IMG/VR virus record: IMGVR_UViG_3300023174_000190
Location: 1-58,594 of that record
Strand: one strand, 5' to 3'
Origin: a virus
Length of the DNA: 58,594 bases
Within the stretch, counting starts at the first letter, position 1; every line of letters begins with the position of its first letter. Both the position numbers and the translations under genes were made by a program. Below the pieces are notes generated by a model, which made no database searches, had not been told where the DNA came from, and saw only the letters and a program-made list of their open reading frames with translations. This document shows, in pieces, positions 22,880 to 30,604 of this stretch.

Positions 22880-23306
22880 CTTGTGTGAACTTCTTCCATT
22901 CTATAGCATTTTTAATTTGAAAATTTCTTTGATTGATGTTTTTAATAACTTCTTCAAGAAAGAATATTTTCTCTTTTTGATTAGTCTGGCGAACGTTTGA
23001 TTGTATAATCTCTTTGTCAGAGTCTAGATACATATCAACTTCATTCTTCATTAGACGTTTCATAAAAGGTTCCCAATTCAATTCGTCCAACTCTTCTTGT
23101 GACATTTTACCATTATAATATTCGTACTTCTTTAGTCCTAACTCTTTACTTTGAAATTCAAGAGCCTTTAATTTTCTACGCTCATCAAAATAAATTTTAA
23201 GATACTTGCTATGTAGTTCTGGAATTTTGAGTGATTCTAAACCAAGTTCTGTAGAATCTACTGTAGAATCTTCTCGCCACGCATCCATAATTTGATCTAA
23301 AGTCAT
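22872..23306 (-). CDS. uvsY: UvsY recombination mediator
   Basis: Loads UvsX on gp32-coated ssDNA. The 144 residues follow T4 UvsY (137): MTLDQIMDAWREDSTVDSTELGLESLKIPELHSKYL, a KKYEYYNGKM stretch matching the T4 LDYYSGR region, DLDSDKEI-type acidic helix and the C-terminal RNFQIKNAIEWKKF, like T4 RGFAIKHIQDMRAF. It overlaps uvsW at the end. A T4-like order uvsW-uvsY near gene 55 is kept. Confidence 0.88.
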   Translation of the reverse strand: MTLDQIMDAWREDSTVDSTELGLESLKIPELHSKYLKIYFDERRKLKALEFQSKELGLKKYEYYNGKMSQEELDELNWEPFMKRLMKNEVDMYLDSDKEIIQSNVRQTNQKEKIFFLEEVIKNINQRNFQIKNAIEWKKFTQGV

Positions 23307-23349
23307 GCATCACCCTTTCAATGAAATGATCTAACATCATATCATAGTT

Positions 23350-23856
23350 TTAAACAGGTGTCAATTCGTAGTATGTGTAATTGAATGTGGCAGTTGAAGT
23401 AACGAATTCTTGCGAATCTGTTGTTGTAAAATCAATCCCACCAAGATCTGTTGGATAGACTTCATTAAATGTAATCTTCCACATAGGATTGTTTGCATTA
23501 GATTTTATGAATAAAATAGCATCAGATGTAATGCTATTATTTGTTCCTGGTTTTTGAGTTAGAGTTCCCAACTTATCGTATGATTTTGGGTTACCCAATT
23601 GAAATATCCAATTATAGATTTCATACCACGATTGCATATCTTCATCAACAATGAATGATAGACTTAATGTTCCGAATGTTATGATATCGCCAGGAATACT
23701 TACTGCAGCAAACGGAGTATTTACTTGTGTTGATTGTAATGTGAGTCCTGGTAAATTTACACTCTGAACAAAAAATGTAAAATTTGGAATTCTTGCTAAC
23801 GAAAAGTCAAACTTATTGTTAGAAAGAAAACTCTTATTAATCGGTGGAATGTCCAT
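23350..23856 (-). CDS. Tail-tube-fold structural protein, 168 aa
   Basis: Begins MDIPPINKSFLSNNKFDFSLARIPNFTFFVQSVNLPG and then has the run of strands and a helix (MQSWYEIYNWIFQL) seen in T4 gp19-type tail tube proteins; compare the two gp19 genes at 37135 and 37749. It could be a tube-initiator or completion protein, or a third tube subunit; this cannot be decided here. It has its own late promoter 18 bases upstream of the ATG and is separated from gene 23 by a strong terminator. Confidence 0.65.
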   Translation of the reverse strand: MDIPPINKSFLSNNKFDFSLARIPNFTFFVQSVNLPGLTLQSTQVNTPFAAVSIPGDIITFGTLSLSFIVDEDMQSWYEIYNWIFQLGNPKSYDKLGTLTQKPGTNNSITSDAILFIKSNANNPMWKITFNEVYPTDLGGIDFTTTDSQEFVTSTATFNYTYYELTPV

Positions 23857-23873
23857 AATTATCTCCTTTCACA

Positions 23874-23881
23874 TATTTATA
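23874..23881 (-). promoter_or_regulatory. T4-type late promoter (TATAAATA)
   Basis: Exact TATAAATA on the minus strand directly after the gp23 terminator and 18 bases before the ATG at 23856. The leader would be only about ten bases long but still covers the AGGAG ribosome site. Confidence 0.8.
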
Positions 23882-23891
23882 GGAAATAAAA

Positions 23892-23913
23892 AAGGGAGCA
23901 TTTCTGCTCCCTT
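23892..23913 (-). terminator. Intrinsic terminator after gene 23
   Basis: Perfect nine-base stem AAGGGAGCA / TGCTCCCTT with a four-base loop, followed on the minus strand by TTTTTTATTT. It ends the major-capsid transcript. A second small AT-rich hairpin (AATCAC / GTGATT) lies just before it. Confidence 0.92.
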
Positions 23914-23942
23914 CAAAATCACTCTATGGTGATTTAATCAAA

Positions 23943-25283
23943 TTACATTAGATTTGTAATTGAAATTCTACGGTAGTAGATGTTCTTATTAGCAAATGCC
24001 AATGTTCCGTCAGCTGCAGATGTTGCGAATGGGTTTGCAACCATTCCGTAACGTGTCTTGAAACCGATCTTTGGCTGGAATGTATCCTGGCCAACTGCAC
24101 GAACCATTTGTAGAGGAACGTATGGGCAGTAGAACAAGCCAGCGTCAAAAGCTGATGTGCCTTTGTAGCCGATTGTTGCATAGTGAGTTCCAGATGTAGC
24201 TGCGAAGTATGGATCGATATAAACTTTGAAACGTCCATTTAGAACACCAGCAAATGTGTTGCCAGTATCGTCAACTTGTAGGCTATTTGCTAGAGCAGGT
24301 GTATAGTCAAGAACACCAGCCATTTGCAATGCAGAAGCAACGTCTGAAGAGCAAATTAGGATGTTACCTTTACCACGGCGTGTTGCTTTAGCAATTGCGT
24401 TAGCTTCGCGCTCTAGTTGGAACATTAAGCCCTTGAACTTCTCAACTGACCAACGACCGTTTGAGTCAACGTCTAGGTTGAAAGTACCAGCTGTTGTAAC
24501 GTTCTCTTGTGCACCAACTGTTGCTGTCAAGTTAATTGTACGAACGACTTCACGATTGATCTCAGCTAGGATCTCTGTCGAAAGAATGTTCGCCAACTCT
24601 TGCTCTGCGTCAAGACCGTGAACTGCTTTCAAGTCCTGTGCTAGTTCCATTGTGTACTCAGCTTTTAGCGCACGGCTACGAGCTGTTACAGCAATCTTTT
24701 CAATTGAGAAAGCCATTTCTTGGAACTGGTTACCAGCTGCATCGCCAAGTGCTTCAGCTTGTGCAGTTGTCATACCTGTACCGCGTGTGTACTCAGTACC
24801 AGCAGATAGATCAGCAGGAGAAGCACCAGACTGTGTAACTGCGTTTGTTGCATTAACAGACGAGAATGCTGTATTAGCTTCGTTAAACAACGCTTCTGTT
24901 TGTGCCTGACCTGTGTAACGTGAACGCATTGCGAAGATCAAGCCTGTTGGGCCTGTCATTGGCTGGACACCACAAATGTCATAAGCAATTAGATTAGGAG
25001 CAGCGCGGCGAACTAATGAAATTAGAACTGGATCGTAAATGTCGATGTTACCATCACTAGCTGTAGAAGAAGATGCGCCCATTGCGTTAGCTGGGGATGC
25101 TTCTGTTAGTAGTGATGTTTGATTACGATAACCACCAGAACCAGCTGCGTCTTCGCGACATGCACGTTCTTGGTTCTCAAGAAGTTGTGCTGTAACTGAA
25201 CGCTTGTGTGCGTCTTTGATTGAACTTAGATCAGGATGATCTAAGACTGGTGACCATTTTTTAATAAGATTTTCGATAGCCAT
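23943..25283 (-). CDS. 23: Major capsid protein gp23
   Basis: HK97-fold capsid hexamer protein of 446 residues. LVRRAAPNLIAYDICGVQPM and TGLIFAMRSRYTG are hallmark gp23 segments, and FQPKIGFKTRYGMVANPF is the conserved C-terminal part. The N-terminal propeptide ends with SLLTE61-ASP, fitting the prohead-protease rule (L/I-x-E then A/G), so the mature protein should start at Ala62. Codon use is strong and G+C higher than in neighbours, as expected of the most abundant protein. It has its own late promoter and a strong terminator. Confidence 0.97.
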   Translation of the reverse strand: MAIENLIKKWSPVLDHPDLSSIKDAHKRSVTAQLLENQERACREDAAGSGGYRNQTSLLTEASPANAMGASSSTASDGNIDIYDPVLISLVRRAAPNLIAYDICGVQPMTGPTGLIFAMRSRYTGQAQTEALFNEANTAFSSVNATNAVTQSGASPADLSAGTEYTRGTGMTTAQAEALGDAAGNQFQEMAFSIEKIAVTARSRALKAEYTMELAQDLKAVHGLDAEQELANILSTEILAEINREVVRTINLTATVGAQENVTTAGTFNLDVDSNGRWSVEKFKGLMFQLEREANAIAKATRRGKGNILICSSDVASALQMAGVLDYTPALANSLQVDDTGNTFAGVLNGRFKVYIDPYFAATSGTHYATIGYKGTSAFDAGLFYCPYVPLQMVRAVGQDTFQPKIGFKTRYGMVANPFATSAADGTLAFANKNIYYRRISITNLM

Positions 25284-25313
25284 TTTATTCTCCTTTGAGA
25301 TTTATGTTTAATT

Positions 25314-25321
25314 TATTTATA
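25314..25321 (-). promoter_or_regulatory. T4-type late promoter for gene 23
   Basis: TATAAATA on the minus strand, about 30 bases upstream of the gp23 ATG (25283), with AAGGAG between. Confidence 0.85.
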
Positions 25322-25326
25322 AAAAA

Positions 25327-26070
25327 TTATTTTTTGAGTGTTCTAGAAATATTCTGAACATAGTGACTCATTACTGGAGAGAATGACTCCTCTAGTGTAG
25401 ATGTTTCTTCATCCATTTGATTAGATTTTGTTACAACTTCATTGCTGTCAGACTCATCAAAATATTTCTTTTTTGTCAAAAGAAGTTTCTGCTTATAATC
25501 ATTTTCTGTGATGAACTCAATGTTCTCAGACAATGATTTAAGTTTCGCCAATTGAACTTCAGTCAATCCTTCTGAAATGTCAGCTACGATTTTTTCTTTC
25601 TTGTAGCCATTAATTTCTTCTGTTAGAGAGACATTATCTGTAATAGCTTTGTCTAATTCAGATTCTAAAATTTCAACTTGTTGTGCAAACTCTTCAACAA
25701 TTTCAACTTTGTCTTCTGGAATATCAACATAATGCTCAACAAATAAATTCTTTAGTCCAACCATAAAGTCTTCAGCTAATTCAGCTTTAATGCCTGTCTC
25801 GATAGCTAGTTGGTTCTCTTCCATCCACTCTGTAACAACGTACTCTAAATACTCATCAATTTTTGTAACTAGATTTTCGTTGATGGATTGAACTTCTTCA
25901 ACTAGTTTCGCTTCGAATTCTTCTTCTAGTCTTGCTGTTTCTTCTGAAACTTTTGCAAGAATTGCTGCTTCAAAGATTGATTTAGCATTGCTTTTGAATT
26001 CTTCAGAAAGCCCTTCGCCAGAAAAAATAGCAGCGATATCAGCATTCGTGTCTTTTAATTGTTCTGTCAT
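25327..26070 (-). CDS. 22: Prohead core scaffolding protein gp22
   Basis: Highly charged, almost entirely helical scaffolding protein of 247 residues that fills the prohead and is degraded by gp21. It is rich in Glu and Lys, with coiled-coil stretches (SEETARLEEEFEAKLVEEVQ; VEEFAQQVEILESELDKAI). The C-terminus SFSPVMSHYVQNISRTLKK matches the conserved gp22 end. It lies between genes 21 and 23 as in T4, with a late promoter just upstream. Confidence 0.93.
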   Translation of the reverse strand: MTEQLKDTNADIAAIFSGEGLSEEFKSNAKSIFEAAILAKVSEETARLEEEFEAKLVEEVQSINENLVTKIDEYLEYVVTEWMEENQLAIETGIKAELAEDFMVGLKNLFVEHYVDIPEDKVEIVEEFAQQVEILESELDKAITDNVSLTEEINGYKKEKIVADISEGLTEVQLAKLKSLSENIEFITENDYKQKLLLTKKKYFDESDSNEVVTKSNQMDEETSTLEESFSPVMSHYVQNISRTLKK

Positions 26071-26109
26071 GACAGTCTCCTTGTAAAATGCTTTAATTTA
26101 TTGATAATG

Positions 26110-26117
26110 TATTTATA
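26110..26117 (-). promoter_or_regulatory. T4-type late promoter for gene 22
   Basis: TATAAATA on the minus strand about 40 bases upstream of the gp22 start, beginning just after the gene 21 stop codon. Confidence 0.8.
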
Positions 26118-26122
26118 AAATA

Positions 26123-26773
26123 TTATAGTTTTGAAATGAAATCTTTGAAAACTTGGATCATATTTTCTTCTAAGTTCTTCTTAGAAGATTCTTTAATGAT
26201 CTCTTGATGTTTTGCAATTTCAACTTCTTTTAGAATTCCATTATCCCAAATCCATTGTTTGTTTTCCATAACCGCTCTAACGTATGCATCAGGAGCAGAA
26301 GGATCTGCAACAATATCAGCAGCAGTAGCAAGATAGAAATCGTCCATGACTACATTGATTCCATCTTTTCTCTTTTCCATTGATCCAAGACCGCGAGTGG
26401 AGACACCTACAGTAGCACCTTCACTTAGTAGATTCTTTACAATGTTTCCATATGGTGTGTCCATGATTTTTGCTTTACCAATGAAATCATTTCCATCTTG
26501 GCGCAACTCTTTAATCATGTGAGAAACACGTTCTAAATTAATTGTTGGTCCTTCTGGATGACCTAATTCACCATATGCACGATTCTTATCAATGTATTCT
26601 GTTTTGTATCTTGTGCTTTCTTTTTGTAGAATTGAAAGTGGATACATTCTATTGTTTCTATTCTGGCGTTCAGCTTGCATGAAAACGCCTTCGATATAAT
26701 ATTGTTTACCGCCAGCTTCTGCTTGTTCGGTAAAGAATTTAATCTCTTCGTTAATTTCTTGAATTAGTTTCAT
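26123..26773 (-). CDS. 21: Prohead core protease gp21
   Basis: Serine protease that matures the T4-type head, 216 residues. The catalytic histidine and serine are visible as His72 in GELGHPEG and Ser125 in GVSTRGLG, and QAERQNRNNRMYP is the conserved N-terminal segment. Its likely targets in this window include gp23 (after Glu61), gp22, the gp67-like protein and proteins with SFKDFLSE-type N-termini. The start overlaps the stop of the upstream basic protein (ATGA). Confidence 0.95.
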   Translation of the reverse strand: MKLIQEINEEIKFFTEQAEAGGKQYYIEGVFMQAERQNRNNRMYPLSILQKESTRYKTEYIDKNRAYGELGHPEGPTINLERVSHMIKELRQDGNDFIGKAKIMDTPYGNIVKNLLSEGATVGVSTRGLGSMEKRKDGINVVMDDFYLATAADIVADPSAPDAYVRAVMENKQWIWDNGILKEVEIAKHQEIIKESSKKNLEENMIQVFKDFISKL

Positions 26774-27039
26774 TTGATCCCCGCAGACTTTCGTTTTTTG
26801 ATTGACATTGCTCTTTTTCTCAACATAGTCGCAATTTTCGAAACTCTTTTTCTTGCGCCTGATACTTGACCATGTTTACGATGCATCTTTTCTTGCGAAG
26901 ACATTTTCACAAGTTTCCCATTAATAACTTTATATCCAGCCATTCTTGTCACAGCAACTCTTCTTTGAACTTTACCGCCACGAACTCTATTTACCCTAGA
27001 GATTCCAGCTTCACTCAAAAAATCCTTAAAACTTAACAT
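26770..27039 (-). CDS. Basic internal head protein with capsid-targeting N-terminus, 89 aa
   Basis: Very basic protein. Its start, MLSFKDFLSE followed by AG, matches the capsid-targeting peptides of T4 internal head proteins (MKTYQEFIAE followed by A), which gp21 cuts after the Glu. The remainder (VNRVRGGKVQRRVAVTRMAG, then HRKHGQ and clustered Lys/Arg) would bind DNA inside the head. By position it replaces T4 gp68. I infer a cleaved, packaged protein; no close family is recognised. Confidence 0.7.
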   Translation of the reverse strand: MLSFKDFLSEAGISRVNRVRGGKVQRRVAVTRMAGYKVINGKLVKMSSQEKMHRKHGQVSGARKRVSKIATMLRKRAMSIKKRKSAGIK

Positions 27040-27041
27040 TT

Positions 27042-27491
27042 TTAAGGGCTAATTCCATCATCAGTAGTTTCACGACTTGTATAACCAGTCGATTTTTTGC
27101 CTTCCATAATGATTGTATATGCACAACCACTAGTGAATCCAGCCGTTGATAAAAGAATATCGCCGTTAGCACCAGCGCCAGCATTGTTTGTCAATGGCAT
27201 ACTACCTTCACCAACTAGATTCCAATAGCCAGTCCCACTCAATGTTGTAATTAGAGTGTTTGTAGTTCCACGCCAAAGCAAATTAACTCTAGTATTTGCT
27301 GCTGAAACGTTCCAAAATAACTTAGTGATTGACAATCTTTGTGTAGATGAATCGCCATTCGATGCAACTAATGTATTAGCAGAGATTTTAACTACGTTAG
27401 ACTCTCCAGTTCCATCAGAAATGTTTGTTAATTTAACTGCCCATGCAGAAGCATGGTCTTTCAATACTTGTGTGCTTACTGCATCAGCCAT
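27042..27491 (-). CDS. Virion structural protein, 149 aa (unassigned)
   Basis: Beta-rich protein, Asn/Thr/Gly-heavy, starting MADAVSTQVLKDHASAWAVKLTN. DGTGESNVVKISANTLV and LFWNVSAANTRVNLLWRGT are like small structural proteins of aquatic T4-like phages. It lies between the basic internal protein and the 307-residue head gene, so a capsid decoration or core role is plausible. GGAAG lies upstream of the ATG, overlapping the end of the previous gene. Function not known. Confidence 0.6.
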   Translation of the reverse strand: MADAVSTQVLKDHASAWAVKLTNISDGTGESNVVKISANTLVASNGDSSTQRLSITKLFWNVSAANTRVNLLWRGTTNTLITTLSGTGYWNLVGEGSMPLTNNAGAGANGDILLSTAGFTSGCAYTIIMEGKKSTGYTSRETTDDGISP

Positions 27492-27494
27492 TTT

Positions 27495-28418
27495 TTAGTC
27501 TTCCATATGTTTAGCGAATTGTAAAAGATCGTCTGCATCTTCTTCTAATCTATTCATGAACACAATTCTATTTTGCTCATTTAAATCATTATAAACTTTA
27601 TATAGAAGATCAGCATCTGCGCTTTCTTTCATTTTTGCTTTGATTGTGTTATATGCTTTTTGAGCAGCTTCTGGCTTGTTCTTTACCATTGCCGATGCAA
27701 CTGCGTATGGACCGCCTTTGTAAGTGTCGCCAACTTTTTTCTTAGCAAATTCTTTGCCAATTGTATGTGCCATCTTAGTTTGTTGTGGTGTGAAATCTTC
27801 TTCATCTAATTCATTTTGTTCTGGAAGATTTGGCTTAGGATGTCTACCTAACTGTCTTTTAATATCAGCTTTCAATTCAGGAACATTTTTCTTTGCTCTA
27901 TTCTCTTTTCCTTTCTGTGTGCTCAAAAATCTGCCTGCTTTTTTTGGATCAGTTGAGACCAATCCACGCAATGCTAAATTGTCTCCTTCACTAACTTCTT
28001 CAACTTCTTCATTTTGTTTCTTTAGATCCATTTTCAAATGACCAGCATCATGTGCAGCTTTAAGAACTGCATGACGATCTTTATAGCTTCCATTAAATGT
28101 GTCTTTTGTTAGATGGGCTTTGTATTTATTGTGATGCTCAGGTTTAATGTGCTTCAATAAAGCTGCACCTGCAGGATGTAGATTATCTTCAATCGCTTCG
28201 CCGAACGGTTGTTTATTGTCTAAACGATCCGCTGGACGCTTACCAGATGCAGTTTTAATTCCTTTCGGACCCATTTCTTCTGGACCAACATGCTCCAAAT
28301 CGCCCGGATCTTTAGTCTGTGCTAGATATGAAACACCAGAAAGTTTGTTTGCAATACCTTCTTTATATTTCGCACGTTCAACTTCATCTAATTGAATAAA
28401 AGATTTAAAGGTCTTCAT
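27495..28418 (-). CDS. Putative prohead core or internal head protein, 307 aa
   Basis: Starts MKTFKSFIQLDE, close to the capsid-targeting peptide of T4 internal proteins (MKTYQEFIAE). The rest is hydrophilic and rich in Lys, Glu and Gln, with segments such as HLTKDTFNGSYKDRHAVLKAA and GRFLSTQKGKENRAKKN, and ends in an acidic helix. No enzyme motif is seen. It overlaps the gp67-like gene by 14 bases. A packaged or core component is inferred from start motif and place. Confidence 0.6.
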   Translation of the reverse strand: MKTFKSFIQLDEVERAKYKEGIANKLSGVSYLAQTKDPGDLEHVGPEEMGPKGIKTASGKRPADRLDNKQPFGEAIEDNLHPAGAALLKHIKPEHHNKYKAHLTKDTFNGSYKDRHAVLKAAHDAGHLKMDLKKQNEEVEEVSEGDNLALRGLVSTDPKKAGRFLSTQKGKENRAKKNVPELKADIKRQLGRHPKPNLPEQNELDEEDFTPQQTKMAHTIGKEFAKKKVGDTYKGGPYAVASAMVKNKPEAAQKAYNTIKAKMKESADADLLYKVYNDLNEQNRIVFMNRLEEDADDLLQFAKHMED

Positions 28419-28629
28419 CTACGTTTCCTTCTGAACTAAATTGAAACTCTTGTTGTTGGTCATCTTCGTTTTGTTGTTCTTCATTACCGAAAACTGAACC
28501 TGCTAATTCCATCTTTTTAACTGCTAAAAAATTTGCAACCTTATCAGCTAAAATATCTTCAATGTAACCCTTGAATTCATGAGGCTTTCCCTCTAATGCA
28601 CTATTAATTGCAGATTGAATGTTTTCCAT
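28405..28629 (-). CDS. 67: Prohead core protein gp67-like, 74 aa
   Basis: Short protein with an N-terminal amphipathic part (MENIQSAINSALEGKPHEFKGYIEDIL) and an acidic, Gln-rich C-terminal half. This is the layout of T4 gp67, a minor prohead core protein cut by gp21, and the position between 20 and 21 matches. GGAG precedes the ATG, and a late promoter lies about 30 bases further upstream. Confidence 0.72.
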   Translation of the reverse strand: MENIQSAINSALEGKPHEFKGYIEDILADKVANFLAVKKMELAGSVFGNEEQQNEDDQQQEFQFSSEGNVDEDL

Positions 28630-28656
28630 AGTATAGCTCCTTTATAGATTTGTTAT

Positions 28657-28664
28657 TATTTATA
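28657..28664 (-). promoter_or_regulatory. T4-type late promoter for the gp67-gp21 operon
   Basis: TATAAATA on the minus strand 28 bases upstream of the gp67-like ATG. It could drive the set 67-like, 307-aa gene, 149-aa gene, basic protein and gp21. Confidence 0.8.
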
Positions 28665-28675
28665 CATTACAAGAT

Positions 28676-29635
28676 TTATGGATTGAAGTATGGCATCAAG
28701 AAATTGGATCCATTGATGTTTATAGAAATAAATCCTGCTGGACCAGACGGCATTACATATGGTCCACTATTAGCGCTGACTGCAATGTGTCCTGACGGAT
28801 TGATTCGAATTCCACCAGCAACAACGACCGCATCATTAGGTCCAACTTTAGAGATGTTATCATCTTTAAATATTAATGTTCTGTGATATTGTTTTAGTTC
28901 TGGAAGTCCAAATGATGCAGTAGAATCAATTGTGGTCGGCTTCATCGACCTTCTAACATTTGGATTCGGTACTACTGCAGTTGTCGTAATGCTTGTCGGC
29001 TGGTCAATCTTTTGATTGAGTTGTGCAGTACCAAACGTGACTGTCGATAGAATACTCGTATCTTCAATCTTTTCATTTAGTTTTGGTAGACCAAACGAAT
29101 TTGTTGTTCCATCAGTAATACTATCTGGATTAATCGTTTGCTTGAACGTATATCCAAAAGTTGTGTATCCAAAACTATTTGTAGAAACAAGACCATCAAA
29201 CTGATCGCTTAAATCTTGAATTGATGTTGTTGCATACGCTTGTAGTGGAGAGTTTTGAACTCTCCAAATTTGTATGTCTTGTGCAAGATTAATCGATAGT
29301 TTTAGAATTGTGGTGCCAAACGTAGCACCAGAATCTAAACTGACTGGCTTGATGCTTAAATTAAGAACATTAGTTCCGAACGAATTTGTTGTTCCAGCAC
29401 TTGTCGGATTGATTGTTAAATTAAGTGCTGTTGTTCCAAATTGATTATTAGAAAATACTCCACTACCAATAGTGACTGCTGGAGCAACACTATTCTGTCC
29501 AACTACAAAAGTTGAAGTTATGGAGTATGCATCAGCACTTATTAAATCTAATAGAGTGGTAGATGAATACGTCTGTATCGTATTACTAGCATATCTCGAT
29601 AAATCTGGATCGAGATATATCACCTGACTAGGCAT
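28676..29635 (-). CDS. Repetitive structural protein with FG-strand repeats, 319 aa
   Basis: Built from repeated units of about 25-30 residues of the form T-x-x-FG-x-x-x-L-x-x-x-I-x-P-x-S-I: FGTTALNLTINP, FGTNVLNLSIKP, FGTTILKLSINL, FGLPKLNEKIED, FGTAQLNQKIDQ, FGLPELKQYHR. This would give a beta-solenoid or fibre-like rod. The C-terminal part (GGIRINPSGHIAVSANSGPYVMPSGPAG) is Gly/Pro-rich. The start lacks a clear ribosome site, suggesting coupling to the gene upstream. A virion fibre or head decoration is plausible. Confidence 0.6.
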   Translation of the reverse strand: MPSQVIYLDPDLSRYASNTIQTYSSTTLLDLISADAYSITSTFVVGQNSVAPAVTIGSGVFSNNQFGTTALNLTINPTSAGTTNSFGTNVLNLSIKPVSLDSGATFGTTILKLSINLAQDIQIWRVQNSPLQAYATTSIQDLSDQFDGLVSTNSFGYTTFGYTFKQTINPDSITDGTTNSFGLPKLNEKIEDTSILSTVTFGTAQLNQKIDQPTSITTTAVVPNPNVRRSMKPTTIDSTASFGLPELKQYHRTLIFKDDNISKVGPNDAVVVAGGIRINPSGHIAVSANSGPYVMPSGPAGFISININGSNFLMPYFNP

Positions 29636-29656
29636 AGTTTATAAAACCAAGTAAAA

Positions 29657-30058
29657 TTACAATGAGAAGATTCTACTTGTTCCGCTAGAAAAGATAACAG
29701 AGATATCACTACCGTTTGGTGTGATTGGTAATCCAGTTGCAGTATCAACATAAGCAATCAATCTTGAAGTAGATTGAACACCAGTGTCTTGGAAGAAAAT
29801 CAATGCTTCACAATTTGATCCAGATACGCTTGTGAATACAGCATCGTCTGCATCAAATACACCGTTAGCAATTGTTTTATTTGCTAATGTTGCTGTAGAA
29901 ACTACTGCAGTATTTGATACTTCGCTTCTATACTGATGTGTATTCGCAAAAGAATAATAAGCAGTATCAACAAGTGCTACAGTAATAGTGTTAGCAAGCA
30001 TGTTGATGCTACCATTTAAAAATGCTTCTTTGCCTTTTAAATAAAGTGCGTTTGACAT
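29657..30058 (-). CDS. Small virion structural protein, 133 aa
   Basis: Begins MSNALYLKGKEAFLNGSINMLANTITVALVDTAYYSF, a start shared by a widespread family of small phage structural proteins (YKKGREAFL-x-G-x-I-x-W-x-x-D-x-I-x-VALVD type) of unknown exact place in the virion. Residues 80-133 form a beta-sandwich-like sequence (CEALIFFQDTGVQSTSRLIAYVD). GGAG lies before the ATG at 30058. Confidence 0.68.
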   Translation of the reverse strand: MSNALYLKGKEAFLNGSINMLANTITVALVDTAYYSFANTHQYRSEVSNTAVVSTATLANKTIANGVFDADDAVFTSVSGSNCEALIFFQDTGVQSTSRLIAYVDTATGLPITPNGSDISVIFSSGTSRIFSL

Positions 30059-30076
30059 AATAGACTCCGTTTGTAG

Positions 30077-30529
30077 TTATAAAATAATTGGTGAACCGAT
30101 TTGTACTAACATTTTTGTTGAAGTCAATGCGACTCCAATTTTCATTGAAAATGTGGCTTTGTCGATGGTTGATGTTGTTACCAAATCGCCATCCGAACCT
30201 AGATATAAAATTTGATTTGGTGTCCAAGCCCAGTCAGCATTTGATAGTGTTCCAAACGTGACAGTTTTACCAGTAGCATCAATAATGCCTGCAACTTTAT
30301 TTACATGAGATATATTCGTGGCAGACGCTAATGTTGTTTCGGAGTTAGTATTCAATGAAACGACTTTAAACGAATTTACACTATTCGTTATAGTAGTTGT
30401 TAGTGATTCTGATGATCCACCGCCACCCCCGCTACCAGAGTTTGCAGTCGATTGCGTGGTTCCATCTGGGAATGTGATGAACCCATTTCGACCTAATCGT
30501 AGGCCTTGCTTTAACTTAAAATCCGACAT
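30077..30529 (-). CDS. Fibre-associated structural protein, 150 aa
   Basis: Starts with a fibre-type motif (LKQGLRLGRNGFITFPDGTTQSTA), then a Gly/Ser hinge (SGSGGGGGSS) and a beta-rich domain (NSVNSFKVVSLNTNSETTLASA, then KIGVALTSTKMLVQIG). FPDGTTQ is common in phage tail fibres that trimerise. It lies downstream of the GGTGA-repeat fibre gene and is probably part of the same appendage. Confidence 0.6.
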   Translation of the reverse strand: MSDFKLKQGLRLGRNGFITFPDGTTQSTANSGSGGGGGSSESLTTTITNSVNSFKVVSLNTNSETTLASATNISHVNKVAGIIDATGKTVTFGTLSNADWAWTPNQILYLGSDGDLVTTSTIDKATFSMKIGVALTSTKMLVQIGSPIIL

Positions 30530-30568
30530 TAACCAACTACCCCGTCCCGTTAGAAACTAACTCAGAGG

Positions 30569-30594
30569 TTGGTCATGCTTTTACACATGACCAA
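30569..30594 (-). other. Inverted repeat between fibre genes
   Basis: Nine-base stem TTGGTCATG / CATGACCAA with an eight-base loop, between the stop of the 820-residue fibre gene and the 150-residue gene. No T-run follows on the minus strand, so termination is doubtful; it may protect the 3' end or tune readthrough. Confidence 0.4.
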
Positions 30595-30604
30595 TCTTTA
30601 CGCT

